DNA of 64,000 nt from contig NZ_CP075896.1 of assembly GCF_018604545.1 (NCBI RefSeq), positions 5,208,001 to 5,272,000 on the forward strand, given 5' to 3'. Made by a program: the position numbers and the translations under genes. Below, in pieces: positions 6,670 to 15,696 of this stretch. Origin of the DNA: Streptomyces koelreuteriae. GTDB taxonomy: Bacteria; Actinomycetota; Actinomycetes; Streptomycetales; Streptomycetaceae. Numbering within the stretch: position 1 is the stretch's first letter; every line of letters begins with the position of its first letter. Under the pieces are notes generated by a model that was not told the DNA's origin, ran no database searches, and was given only the letters and a program-made list of their open reading frames with translations.

Positions 6670-9600
6670 CTATTCGCGGCGCGCGCCCTGCGGGGCGAAG
6701 CCCCAGCCGGGCGCGGTCGGAGCGCCGCCCGTGCCGCCGTCGGCGGTGCCGCCGCCTTCCGTGGTGCCGCCGTCGGCCGCGCCGCCGGTGCCCGCCGTGG
6801 TTCCGCCGTCGCCGGTTCCGCCGTCCGCGGTGCCGCCGCCGGTCGGGGACTCGCCCCCGGTGCTGCCGTCGGTGGTGCCGCCGTCGGTCTGGGTCTCGGG
6901 CGCGCTCGGGGTCTGGCTGGGCTCCTGGGTGCCGGTCTCCCCGCCGGTGGTCGTGCCGCCCTCGTCGGCGGTGCCGCCCGTGGTCGGGTCGACGGGAACC
7001 TCGGGGCTGGGGGCCTCGGTGACGTCGGAGCCCGGCTGGAGCCTGAGGTCGAAGTCGGTGACCGGCTTGCCCTTGAGGGCGTCCTGGGTGAACTGCGTCC
7101 AGATCTCCGCGGGCGCCCCGCCGCCGTTGACGCGGGGCAGGCCCATCGCGCCGTACAGCGACTTGTGCGCGGCGGTGACCGGGTCCTGGCCCATGACGGA
7201 GACGACCGTGGCGAGCTCGGGGGTGTAGCCGGCGAACCAGGCCGCGGTGTCCTCCTCGGCGGTGCCGGTCTTGCCGGCGACGGGGCGGCCCGCGGCCTGT
7301 GCGGCGGAGGCCGTGCCGTTCTGGACGACGCTCTGCAGCATCGAGGTCGTGGTGTCGGCGGCCTCGCGGCTCACGGCCTGCTCGGTGCGCCGCTCGGGCA
7401 GCTCGATGGGCGTGCCCTCCTTCATGACCTTGTCGACCATCGTGTACGTGCCGTGCTTGCCGTGGTTGGCGAGCGTGGCGTACGACTCGGCCATCTCGAG
7501 GACGCTGGCGGTGGCCGTGCCGAGTGCGATGGCGGGGCCGTCGGCGAGGTCCGGGGTGGTCTCGGGGACGCCGAGATCGATCGCGGTCTGCTTGACCTTC
7601 TGGGGGCCGACGTCGGCGGCCATCTGCGCGTACACCGAGTTCACGGAGCTGTCGGTGGCCTCGGTGACGGTGATGGGACCGTAGGAGTGCTGGTCCTCGT
7701 TCTCGGGGGCGTACGGGTCGCCGGTCCAGCCCTGGACCGTTCGCTTGTTGGTGCCGTCGTAGATCGTGTTCGGGGTGATCACGCGGCCGTCCTGGGTCCG
7801 CGAGCCGTTCTCGACGGCCGAGGTGAACACGAAGGGCTTGAAGGTGGAGCCGACCTGGAAGTCCCTGCGGGTGGCGTTGGGGGTGTACTGCTTGACGTAG
7901 TCGACGCCGTTGTACATCGCGACGACCTTGCCGGTCTTGGGGTCGACGGCGGCGCCGCCCGCGCGTACGTAGGTGTCGACCTTGTTGTTCTTCTTGTCCA
8001 GCTTGGACATGAGCTTGTCGTTGACGGCCTTCACGAAGGCGTCCTGCCGGCCCTTCTGCAGGGTGGTGGTGATGCGGTAGCCGCCGGCGTCGAGCTTGTC
8101 CTCGTCGATGATGTTGTTCTGGGTGAGGTAGTCCTTGACGATCCGGACGATGTAGCCGCGCTGCCCGGACATGCCGGTGGAGAGGGTGGACTCCTTCGGC
8201 ATGGGGAACTTCATGCCGGCCCGCTTCGACTCGCTGAGCCAGCCCTTCTTGACCATGCCGTCGAGGACGTAGTTCCAGCGGGACTCGGCGGCCTTGCGGT
8301 TCTCGGGGTGGGCGACGACGTCGTACTGGCTGGGGGCGTTGACGAGCGCGGCGAGGTAGGCGGCGCGGGCCGGGTCGAGGTCGGTGGCGTCCATGCCGTA
8401 GTAGGCCTGGGCGGCGGCCTGGATGCCGTAGGCGTTGCGGCCGAAGTAGCTGGTGTTGAGGTAGCCCTCGAGGATGTGGTCCTTGCTCTGCTCGCGGTCC
8501 AGCTTGATGGAGATGAAGAATTCCTTGGCCTTGCGCGTGACGGTCTGTTCCTGGCGCAGGTAGTAGTTCTTCACGTACTGCTGGGTGATCGTGGAGCCGG
8601 ACTGCTTGCCCTTGCCGAGGGCGGTGTTCCAGGCGGCGCGGACCATGGCCTTGGGGTCGACGGCGGACTCGGTGTAGAAGTCGCGGTCCTCTGCGGCCAG
8701 GATCGCGTGCTGGGCGTCCTTGGAGATCTGCGCGAGGGTGACGTTCTCCCGGTTGATCTCGCCGTCGCGGGCGATCACCGAGCCGTCGGCGTAGAGGTAG
8801 ACGTTGGCCTGCTTGGTGGCGAGCGCGTTGGCCGGCGGGATCTGGACCAGGGAGTAGCCCAGGAAGAAGCCGCCGATCAGCAGCATGACGACGATGATGA
8901 AGCCGCCGAGCGTCATCCGCCAGGTCGGGATCACCCGCCGCCACCCGGTCCGCTTCCGCTTCCCACCGGCCTTGGCCTGCGGCCCGCCGTCCGGGTCACT
9001 GACCGCCGCCATCTGCGCCGTCCCCGGCCCGTCCCCGGCCTGGCTGTCCATCCGGCCCTGTGCCGCGCCGGGGGCGCCGCCGCCTGTCCGGCCTCGTGCG
9101 GAGCCGGTGGCGCCGACGGCCCGGATCTGTACGGTGCCGGGGTCGTTGTCGGCCTGGGGACGCGGGGTGCCCCGGTCGTCGTCGGCCTTGCCCATGGGCG
9201 TGCCTTGGGCGTGGCCGCTCCGGCCCTGTGCCGCGCCGGGGGCGCCGCCGCCTGTCCGGCCTCGTGCGGTGCCGGGGGCGCCGACGGCCCGGATCTGTAC
9301 GGTGCCGGGGTCGTTGTCGGCCTGGGGGCGCGGGGTGCCCCGGTCGTCGTCCGCCTTGCCCATGGGCGTGCCTTGGGCGTGGCCGCTCCGGCCCTGTGCC
9401 GCGCCGGGGGCGCCGCCGCCTGTCCGGCCTCGTGCGGTGCCGGGGGCGCCGACGGCCCGGATCTGTACGGTGCCGGGGTCGTTGTCGGCCTGGGGACGCG
9501 GGGTGCCCCGGTCATCGTCGGCCTTGGCCCGGGGCGTGCCCTGAGCGGAGTCCGCCCGGGCCGGGGTCGTGCCCCGGTCGGCTTCCGTCCGGCCCTGTGC

Positions 9601-10152
9601 CGCGCCCGAGGCACCGCCTGTCCGGCCCTGTGCCGTGCCCGGGGCGCCGCCTGTCCGGCCCTGTGCCGCGCCCCGCTCGCCGTCCTTCCCCGTCCGGCCC
9701 CGTGCCGTACCCGACGCACCGACGGCCCGGATCTCCACCGTGCCCGGGTCGTTGTCGGCCTGGGGGCGTGACGCGCTCCGGTCGTCGTCGGCCTTGGCCC
9801 GGGGCGTGCCCTGGCCGGAGTCCGCCCGGGCCGGTGTCGTGTCCTGGCCGCCGGAGTCCGTCCGACCCGATGCCGCACCCCGGTCGGAGTCCGTCCGACC
9901 CGAAGGCCTGCCCTGGGCGCCGCCCCCCGTCGCCCGAGGCTCACCCTGAGCGCTGTCCCCCTCGGCCCGTGCAGGCCCCGGTTCGCCGTCCCCCGTGGCG
10001 CGGGCCGTGCCGCGCTCGCCGTCCGTACGGGGGCGTGCCGTGCCCGGGGCGTCGTCAGCCCGGTCCCGTGGCGTGCCCGGGGTGCCGTCCGGCTGCGGCT
10101 CTCTCGGTGCCCGCCCCGATTGCGGCTGCTGCGGCTGAGGCTCGTCACTCAT
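6670..10152 (-). CDS. Class A penicillin-binding protein with long repetitive N-terminal tail
   Basis: 1160 aa; bifunctional peptidoglycan glycosyltransferase/transpeptidase. Residues 1-400 are a disordered Gly/Arg/Asp/Ala/Pro-rich cytoplasmic tail containing three near-identical 56-aa repeats (217-384). A transmembrane helix lies at 414-434. The GT51 domain has E-D-R-D-F-Y (488-493, catalytic Glu488) and Q-S-G-S-T-I-T-Q-Q (517-525). The transpeptidase has S-T-F-K (769-772, acyl Ser769), S-V-N (836-838) and K-T-G (961-963). The C-terminus is a Thr/Gly/Asp-rich linker of over 100 residues. Only the tail lengths are unusual; the enzyme core looks intact. The ATG at 10152 is used; a GTG three codons upstream lies too close to AGGAG. 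Confidence 0.92.
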   Translation of the reverse strand: MSDEPQPQQPQSGRAPREPQPDGTPGTPRDRADDAPGTARPRTDGERGTARATGDGEPGPARAEGDSAQGEPRATGGGAQGRPSGRTDSDRGAASGRTDSGGQDTTPARADSGQGTPRAKADDDRSASRPQADNDPGTVEIRAVGASGTARGRTGKDGERGAAQGRTGGAPGTAQGRTGGASGAAQGRTEADRGTTPARADSAQGTPRAKADDDRGTPRPQADNDPGTVQIRAVGAPGTARGRTGGGAPGAAQGRSGHAQGTPMGKADDDRGTPRPQADNDPGTVQIRAVGAPGTARGRTGGGAPGAAQGRSGHAQGTPMGKADDDRGTPRPQADNDPGTVQIRAVGATGSARGRTGGGAPGAAQGRMDSQAGDGPGTAQMAAVSDPDGGPQAKAGGKRKRTGWRRVIPTWRMTLGGFIIVVMLLIGGFFLGYSLVQIPPANALATKQANVYLYADGSVIARDGEINRENVTLAQISKDAQHAILAAEDRDFYTESAVDPKAMVRAAWNTALGKGKQSGSTITQQYVKNYYLRQEQTVTRKAKEFFISIKLDREQSKDHILEGYLNTSYFGRNAYGIQAAAQAYYGMDATDLDPARAAYLAALVNAPSQYDVVAHPENRKAAESRWNYVLDGMVKKGWLSESKRAGMKFPMPKESTLSTGMSGQRGYIVRIVKDYLTQNNIIDEDKLDAGGYRITTTLQKGRQDAFVKAVNDKLMSKLDKKNNKVDTYVRAGGAAVDPKTGKVVAMYNGVDYVKQYTPNATRRDFQVGSTFKPFVFTSAVENGSRTQDGRVITPNTIYDGTNKRTVQGWTGDPYAPENEDQHSYGPITVTEATDSSVNSVYAQMAADVGPQKVKQTAIDLGVPETTPDLADGPAIALGTATASVLEMAESYATLANHGKHGTYTMVDKVMKEGTPIELPERRTEQAVSREAADTTTSMLQSVVQNGTASAAQAAGRPVAGKTGTAEEDTAAWFAGYTPELATVVSVMGQDPVTAAHKSLYGAMGLPRVNGGGAPAEIWTQFTQDALKGKPVTDFDLRLQPGSDVTEAPSPEVPVDPTTGGTADEGGTTTGGETGTQEPSQTPSAPETQTDGGTTDGSTGGESPTGGGTADGGTGDGGTTAGTGGAADGGTTEGGGTADGGTGGAPTAPGWGFAPQGARRE
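9052..9504 (-). repeat. 168-bp in-frame tandem repeat in the penicillin-binding protein gene
   Basis: Nearly three copies of a 168-bp unit (56 codons) lie in tandem, for example the phrase reading Q-A-D-N-D-P-G-T-V-Q-I-R-A-V-G recurs at codons 221, 277 and 333. Copies differ at only a few bases, showing recent expansion. More divergent versions precede them in the gene. Confidence 0.9.
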
Positions 10153-10408
10153 GTCGTGCACGGACTCCTGTTTCGCGTCGTACGTCGTTCCCGTACGTCT
10201 CTGCTCGCTCTTGCGCCCCTGTGATGAAGACTGTCCCATCCGGCGATCAGTTCCCTGATCGAGGGCCGTGTCGCGAGCCGTGTGGTGAGGCGGGCGGCGT
10301 GCGGGCGAACGCCCAGACGGACGCAGGGGCAACTGAGCTGTCCTGCACGCCTGTTCGCATCGCGATCTTGCCTGCGCGAGATTCGCCTGAAGGGGGACTC
10401 GACCGAAG

Positions 10409-10810
10409 ATGCGACTGCTCGCACGCTCCGCTCTGGCCGGCACCGCCGCCACGCTGCTCGCCCTGGCCACGGGCGCCTCTGCCCACGCGGACGGAACGGA
10501 TCGTACCGTCTGGGCCGGTGCCGACTGGAACGTCACGCCCCACGCGGACTCGGGCGGCAAGGCCCACATCCAGACGTACGGCGAGGTCTTCACCCTCACC
10601 GACCTGGCCAAGGACGGTCACTCGACGATCGGGATCATCTCGATCGGCGGCGAGGACAACACGTATTACTACTGGAACCGTGACGGCGTGGACACGACCC
10701 GCACGCTCGACCTCGACATCAAGGAGGGCACGCCGATCACCATCAAGGCGTGTATCGGCGACTGGAAGGCACGCGAAAACCCGTGGCACGCCCGATCCCC
10801 GGCCCACTAG
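10409..10810 (+). CDS. Small secreted protein, function unknown
   Basis: 133 aa with a Sec signal peptide (residues 1-27, ending A-S-A-H-A) and a mature domain of about 105 aa rich in Asp, Thr, Gly and aromatic residues, including the run T-Y-Y-Y-W-N-R. A single Cys (in I-K-A-C-I-G-D-W) rules out an internal disulfide. It starts 256 bp from the divergent penicillin-binding protein and ends 36 bp before an ABC-2 exporter operon. No family was recognised. Confidence 0.7.
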   Translation: MRLLARSALAGTAATLLALATGASAHADGTDRTVWAGADWNVTPHADSGGKAHIQTYGEVFTLTDLAKDGHSTIGIISIGGEDNTYYYWNRDGVDTTRTLDLDIKEGTPITIKACIGDWKARENPWHARSPAH

Positions 10811-10846
10811 GCTCCTGCGCTTCGGTGTCCGGCGGCGAGGAGGGCA

Positions 10847-11653
10847 GTGGTGGCGGGCTCGGGGCGGTTGTACGCGGCCGTCGCGGCGGGCGGCTTCAGG
10901 CGGTACGCGACCTATCGGGCGGCCACGGTGGCCGGGGTGTTCACCAATACCGTCTTCGGCGTCATCCTCGTGTACACGTATCTGGCGCTGTGGGACGAGA
11001 AACCGCATCTCGGAGGGTACGACCAGGCCCAGGCCGTGACGTACGTCTGGCTGGGGCAGTGCCTCTACGCGACCCTGGCGATCCAGGGCGGGGGCGCCGA
11101 GAAGGACCTGATGGAGCGCATCCGCACCGGTGAGATCGCCGTCGACCTCTACCGGCCGGCCGACCTCCAGCTGTGGTGGCTGGCCGGCGACGTGGGGCGG
11201 GCGCTGTTCCAGATGCTGGGGCGGGGCGTGATCCCGTTCGCGTTCGGCGCGGTCTTCTTCCCCATGGCCCTGCCGACGTCGGTCACCCCCTGGCTGGCCT
11301 TCACGGTCACGCTCCTGCTGGCGACGGTGGTCAGCTTCGCGATCCGCTACCTCGTGGCCCTGAGCGTGTTCTGGCTGATGGACGGCATGGGCGTCAACCA
11401 GGTCCTGATGGTCACGGGGATCTTCTTCTCGGGCATGGTGCTGCCGCTGAACGCCTTCCCCGGGATGCTCGGCGAGGTCGTGCGGGTGCTGCCGTGGGCG
11501 GCGCAGATCCAGATGCCGGCGGATGTGCTGATGGGGGAGACCGACCCGCTGCGGGCGTTCGCCTTCCAGGCGGCGTGGGCGGTGGCGCTGCTGGCGGCGG
11601 GACGGCTGCTGCAGTCGGCCGCGACCCGCCGGGTGGTGGTCCAGGGTGGGTGA
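10847..11653 (+). CDS. ABC-2 family permease, subunit 1
   Basis: 268 aa with six predicted transmembrane helices. The opening A-A-G-G-F-R-R-Y-A-T-Y-R and the central R-T-G-E-I-A-V-D-L-Y-R-P are typical of the actinobacterial ABC-2 permease pairs that work with a DrrA-like ATPase. The next permease starts 8 bp before this stop, and the ATPase follows, giving a complete three-gene exporter. The substrate is unknown. Confidence 0.85.
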   Translation: MVAGSGRLYAAVAAGGFRRYATYRAATVAGVFTNTVFGVILVYTYLALWDEKPHLGGYDQAQAVTYVWLGQCLYATLAIQGGGAEKDLMERIRTGEIAVDLYRPADLQLWWLAGDVGRALFQMLGRGVIPFAFGAVFFPMALPTSVTPWLAFTVTLLLATVVSFAIRYLVALSVFWLMDGMGVNQVLMVTGIFFSGMVLPLNAFPGMLGEVVRVLPWAAQIQMPADVLMGETDPLRAFAFQAAWAVALLAAGRLLQSAATRRVVVQGG

Positions 11654-12467
11654 GCGCGGTGCCGTGGCCGAGGGGCTGCGGGCCTATCGGCTGATCGCCG
11701 GGATGTGGATCCGGTCCAGCATGACCTACCGCACCTCCTTCGTCGTCACGGTGCTCGGCAACCTCACGGTGACCGGCCTGGACTTCGTGGGGATCCTGCT
11801 GATGTTCTCGCAGGTCGACTCCCTCGGCGGCTGGTCCCTGCCCGAGGTCGCCTTCCTCTACGGGCTGTCGGTGACGGCGTTCGGGATCGCCGACCTGCTG
11901 CTCGGCTCGATGGACGTCCTGGGCGCCCGGATGCGCGACGGGTCGTTCGACACGCTGCTGGTGCGGCCCGCGCCGGTGCTCGCCCAGGTCGGAGCCGACC
12001 GCTTCGCGCTGCGCCGCCTCGGCCGGATCACCCAGGGCGCCGTGGTGCTGTGCTGGGCGCTGCTCTCGGTGGACATCGACTGGAGTGCGGCGAAGGTGCT
12101 GCTGGTGCCGGTGATGGTGATCAGCGGCGCGGCGATCTTCTCGGCGGTGTTCGTGGCGGGCGCGGCCTTCCAGATCTTCGCGCAGGACGCCGCCGAGGTG
12201 CAGAACGCGTTCACGTACGGCGGGACCACGCTGCTGCAGTATCCGCCGAGCGTGTTCGGTAAGGACCTGGTGCGCGGTGTGACCTTCATGGTGCCGCTCG
12301 CCTTCGTCAACTGGGTCCCGGCCGCCTATGTGCTGGGGCGGCCGTACCCCATCGGCCTGCCGTCCTGGGCGGCGTTCGCCTCGCCCCTGGTGGCGGTGGC
12401 CTGCTGTGCGCTGGCGGGGGCGGCGTGGCGGACGGGGCTTCGTTCGTACCGGAGTACAGGGAGCTGA
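11646..12467 (+). CDS. ABC-2 family permease, subunit 2
   Basis: 273 aa from a GTG overlapping the previous gene by 8 bp. Six transmembrane helices; the motif M-R-D-G-S-F-D-T-L-L-V-R-P is the counterpart of the R-T-G-E-I.. segment in the first permease, so the two are paralogous halves of a heterodimeric channel. It is followed 1 bp later by the ATPase gene. Confidence 0.87.
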   Translation: MGERGAVAEGLRAYRLIAGMWIRSSMTYRTSFVVTVLGNLTVTGLDFVGILLMFSQVDSLGGWSLPEVAFLYGLSVTAFGIADLLLGSMDVLGARMRDGSFDTLLVRPAPVLAQVGADRFALRRLGRITQGAVVLCWALLSVDIDWSAAKVLLVPVMVISGAAIFSAVFVAGAAFQIFAQDAAEVQNAFTYGGTTLLQYPPSVFGKDLVRGVTFMVPLAFVNWVPAAYVLGRPYPIGLPSWAAFASPLVAVACCALAGAAWRTGLRSYRSTGS

Positions 12468-12468
12468 A

Positions 12469-13446
12469 GTGACCGAGACGGACCGCGCCTTCATCGAACT
12501 CGACGGTGTCGAGAAGGTCTTCGACGTACGCAAGAAGACCGGCTTCATGAAGCGGGAGCGGCGGCAGGTCCGGGCCGTCGACTCGATCTCCTTCCGGGTG
12601 GAACGCGGCGAGATGGTCGGCTACATCGGCCCGAACGGCGCCGGTAAGTCGACCACGATCAAGATGCTGACCGGCATCCTCACCCCGAGCGCCGGCCGGC
12701 TGCGGGTAGCGGGCATCGATCCTTCCCGCGAACGCACGCGCCTCGCGCACCGCATCGGTGTGGTGTTCGGGCAGCGGACGACGCTGTGGTGGGACCTGCC
12801 GCTGGTCGACTCCTACCGGCTGATGCACCGTATGTACCGGATCCCGGACGCCCGTTACCGCGAGAACCTCGACCGTCTGGTCGAACTCCTCGACCTGGCC
12901 GACCTGCTGGACGTGCCGGTACGTCAGCTCTCCCTGGGCCAGCGGATGCGCGGCGACATCGCGGCGGCCCTGCTGCACGACCCGGAGGTGCTGTACCTCG
13001 ACGAGCCGACCATCGGTCTCGACGTCGTCTCCAAGTCCAAGGTGCGGGAGTTCCTGCGGGAGATGAACGCCGAGCGCGGCACGACGGTGCTGCTCACCAC
13101 GCACGACCTGCAGGACATCGAGCAGCTCTGCAAACGGGTGATGGTCATCGACCACGGGCGCATGATGTACGACGGTCCGCTCGCCGGGCTGCACGAGGCG
13201 GGGGAGGGCGAGCGGACGCTGGTGGTGGACTTCGAGCGGGAACTGCCCCCGATCGACGCCCCGGCACCCGCCCGGGTCGTCCGGGTGGACGGGCCGCGGC
13301 AGTGGCTGGCGTTCCCGGCGGCGGAGTCGGCGGCGCCGCTGGTGGCGCGGATCGCGGCGGAGTACCCGCTGGTCGACCTGTCGGTGCGGGAGCCGGACAT
13401 CGAGGCAGTGATCGCGAAAATGTACGAAGAGCGCGCGACCGCATAG
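12469..13446 (+). CDS. ABC transporter ATP-binding protein (exporter type)
   Basis: 325 aa from a GTG preceded by AGGGAG. Walker A G-P-N-G-A-G-K-S-T is at residues 54-62, Q-loop in V-V-F-G-Q-R-T, the signature variant L-S-L-G-Q at 154-158 (common in this subfamily), Walker B L-Y-L-D-E-P at 175-180, H-loop T-T-H-D. An accessory C-terminal domain of about 90 residues is typical of DrrA/NatA-like exporters. It powers the two preceding permeases. Confidence 0.92.
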   Translation: MTETDRAFIELDGVEKVFDVRKKTGFMKRERRQVRAVDSISFRVERGEMVGYIGPNGAGKSTTIKMLTGILTPSAGRLRVAGIDPSRERTRLAHRIGVVFGQRTTLWWDLPLVDSYRLMHRMYRIPDARYRENLDRLVELLDLADLLDVPVRQLSLGQRMRGDIAAALLHDPEVLYLDEPTIGLDVVSKSKVREFLREMNAERGTTVLLTTHDLQDIEQLCKRVMVIDHGRMMYDGPLAGLHEAGEGERTLVVDFERELPPIDAPAPARVVRVDGPRQWLAFPAAESAAPLVARIAAEYPLVDLSVREPDIEAVIAKMYEERATA

Positions 13447-13479
13447 TGCCCGGGACCGGTAACTCGTAGGCTGCTGTAC

Positions 13480-14166
13480 ATGACCGACGACGCAGTCCCG
13501 GACCTCCGAGCCTCCGACGCCGACCGTGAACGGGTCGCCGGCATCCTGCGGGACGCTGTGGCCGAGGGACGTCTCGACATGACGGAGTTCGAGGAGCGGC
13601 TGGACGCGACGTACCAGGCGCGGACGTACGGGGAACTCGTGCCGATCACCCGGGACCTGCCGGGCGCGGGCGTCGCTGTGCCCGCCGTGTCGCTGAGCAA
13701 GGAGCCCGCCACGGGGTCCGACTGGCCCGGGCGGATCGTCGGCGGCGAGGGCTCCTCGACCTGGGCCGTCGCCGTGATGTCCGGCTTCCAGCGCAAGGGG
13801 CACTGGACGATGCCCCGGCGGTTCACCTGTCTGGCCTTCTGGGGCGGCGGGGAGATCGATCTGCGCGAGGCGAACTTCGCGGAGCGCGAGGTCGAGGTCA
13901 ACGCGATCGCGATCATGGGCGGGGTGGATGTCATCGTGCCGCCCGGCGTCGAGGTCGTGGTGCGCGGCGTCGGGATCATGGGCGGTTTCGACCACCAGGA
14001 GGACGGCGTACCCGGGGAGCCGGGGGCGCCGCGCGTGATCGTGACCGGGTTCGCCCTCTGGGGCGGCGTCGGGGTCCAGCGGAAGGTGACCCGGGCGGAG
14101 AAGCAGCGGCTCAAGGAGGAGCGGCGGCGGGAGAAGCTGGAGCGGCGGAGCAACGGCGAGTACTGA
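13480..14166 (+). CDS. DUF1707 protein with LiaF-like C-terminal domain
   Basis: 228 aa. Residues about 8-60 match the DUF1707 (SHOCT-like) pattern: L-R-A-S-D-A-D-R-E-R-V, then E-G-R-L-D-M-T-E-F-E-E-R-L and the Y-x-A-R-T-Y-G-E-L ending. The C-terminal half has repeated I-M-G-G phrases and A-L-W-G-G-V, the beta-helix-like 'cell wall-active antibiotic response' (LiaF C-terminal/DUF2154-like) domain. No transmembrane helix is evident, so it probably acts in the cytosol or on the membrane face. A role in envelope stress is suggested by the family only. Confidence 0.85.
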   Translation: MTDDAVPDLRASDADRERVAGILRDAVAEGRLDMTEFEERLDATYQARTYGELVPITRDLPGAGVAVPAVSLSKEPATGSDWPGRIVGGEGSSTWAVAVMSGFQRKGHWTMPRRFTCLAFWGGGEIDLREANFAEREVEVNAIAIMGGVDVIVPPGVEVVVRGVGIMGGFDHQEDGVPGEPGAPRVIVTGFALWGGVGVQRKVTRAEKQRLKEERRREKLERRSNGEY

Positions 14167-14197
14167 GCGTCGTCGGCCAGTACTCGGCGTCGTCCTC

Positions 14198-15532
14198 CTA
14201 CAGCTCGGCCGGTGCGGACCCCTTCAGGGTCTCCAGGTCGAACTCCTCGGCCATCCGCGCGTACCCCTTGTCGCTGGGGTGCAGATGGTCGCCCGAGTCG
14301 TAGTCGGCGCGCAGCCGGCGCGGGTCGTAGGGGTCGCGCAGTGCCTTGTCGAAGTCGGCCACCGCGTCGTAGACCCGGCCCGCCCGGATCTCGGCGTTGA
14401 TCTGCTGCCGGACCGACTCCCGCTGGTCCGTGTAGCCGCGGTGCCCGTAGAACGGCATCAGGGTCGCGCCGACGACCTTCATGCCGCGGGCGTGAGCCTG
14501 GCCCACCATCGTGCGCAGGCCGTCGAGTATCGCGTTCGGGTCGGCGAGCCGCGGGTTGCGCAGGATGTCGTTGACGCCGAGGTCGATGACGACGACCTTG
14601 GCGTTCGTGCGCTCCAGCACGTCCCGGCCGAAGCGGTTGAGCCCGCTGGGGTTGTCGGCCGGGCGGCCCAGCCCGTCCGTGAGGACCCGGTTGCCGCTGA
14701 TGCCCTGGTTGACGACGCTGTAGCGGGGCAGGTCCCGCCCGGCGGCGATCTCCGTGCGCAGCCGCTCGGACAGCACGTCGGTCCACCGGTTGTTGGCGCC
14801 CAGGGTGGACGTGATGCCGTCGGTGAGGGAGTCGCCGAGGACGACGACCGTGCCGTCGGACTCGTTGCTCAGCACGTCCAGCGCCGTCACATAGCGCCAG
14901 TACGTGCTCCGCTCGGTGTACGGCGTGCCCGTGGTGTCCTGGGCCTGGTCGCCCTGCGCGACGTAGGACGTCTGCCGGGCGTGCGGGTGGTACGTCACCG
15001 GGCCGGAGCTGGTCGGTGTGTACGTGGTGATCAGGACGTCGGCGTCGGACGGGATGACGACGCGCACGACGTCGCTCATCACCTGCCGGCCGGGCGGGAT
15101 GACCACCGTGGGGCCGCCGTTGAAGGTGAGCGGGCGCAGGGTGTCCGAGAGCGCGGCCGGCGTACCGCTGCCGGCGGCGACCGCGATCGAGGCGCGCGTG
15201 ATGCTCAGCGGCGACTGGCCGTAGAGATTGGACAGCGTCACGCGGGCACTCGTACCGCCGACGCTGGTGTGGACGACATTGCGTACCGAACGGTCCGCCA
15301 TGCCGGTCGCCTCGGTGCCGGGCTCGGCGCCCGCCGGTGAGGTCGACCAGGTGCCCACCCAGGTGCCGGTCGAGGCGGGGGCGGCGGAATTGTTCGGAAG
15401 ACGGCCGTCTGCCCGGGTGTTCCGGGTCTGCGTGCCGTCGTCGGTCGCCACTCCGACATATATGGCGGCGGAAAGGGCCACAACCGCTGCGACGATCGCC
15501 GCGAGCAGGGCGTAACCACGACCCCGGGTCAT
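14198..15532 (-). CDS. Secreted SGNH/GDSL-family hydrolase
   Basis: 444 aa with an N-terminal membrane-spanning signal segment (residues 6-28). The first half is a beta-rich accessory domain. The SGNH fold follows with block I G-D-S-L-T-D-G (233-239, nucleophile Ser235), block II N-Q-G-I-S-G-N, block III G-V-N-D (319-322) and block V D-H-L-H (415-418), completing the Ser-His-Asp triad. Probably an exported esterase or lipase acting on acyl or acetyl esters. The weak cleavage site means it may stay membrane-anchored. Confidence 0.92.
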   Translation of the reverse strand: MTRGRGYALLAAIVAAVVALSAAIYVGVATDDGTQTRNTRADGRLPNNSAAPASTGTWVGTWSTSPAGAEPGTEATGMADRSVRNVVHTSVGGTSARVTLSNLYGQSPLSITRASIAVAAGSGTPAALSDTLRPLTFNGGPTVVIPPGRQVMSDVVRVVIPSDADVLITTYTPTSSGPVTYHPHARQTSYVAQGDQAQDTTGTPYTERSTYWRYVTALDVLSNESDGTVVVLGDSLTDGITSTLGANNRWTDVLSERLRTEIAAGRDLPRYSVVNQGISGNRVLTDGLGRPADNPSGLNRFGRDVLERTNAKVVVIDLGVNDILRNPRLADPNAILDGLRTMVGQAHARGMKVVGATLMPFYGHRGYTDQRESVRQQINAEIRAGRVYDAVADFDKALRDPYDPRRLRADYDSGDHLHPSDKGYARMAEEFDLETLKGSAPAEL

Positions 15533-15696
15533 GCTGTGCAGTTCTCCTCAGGCGATGGGAGCCCAAGGCTCCGATCTGATGTGCCCATGATGCGTCATGG
15601 GCAGGGGGAAGCTGACAGGACCCCTGGCATTAACCCCCTTCCGACAGACGCCGGGAACTCCTGTTCCGTTCCAGTAGTCGGTCAGGAAGGGACAAT

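Noticed and set aside
6464..10148. Very long Arg/Gly/Pro-rich frames on both strands across the PBP gene
   Set aside because: They are shadows of the GC-rich repetitive PBP gene; the true frame carries all catalytic motifs and normal third-position GC bias.
10409..13446. Second secreted protein plus ABC exporter as a bacteriocin unit like the one at 1.6-4.8 kb
   Set aside because: The exporter is a common ABC-2 type found without such a neighbour, and the secreted protein has a single Cys and no terminator or overlap linking it to the exporter.
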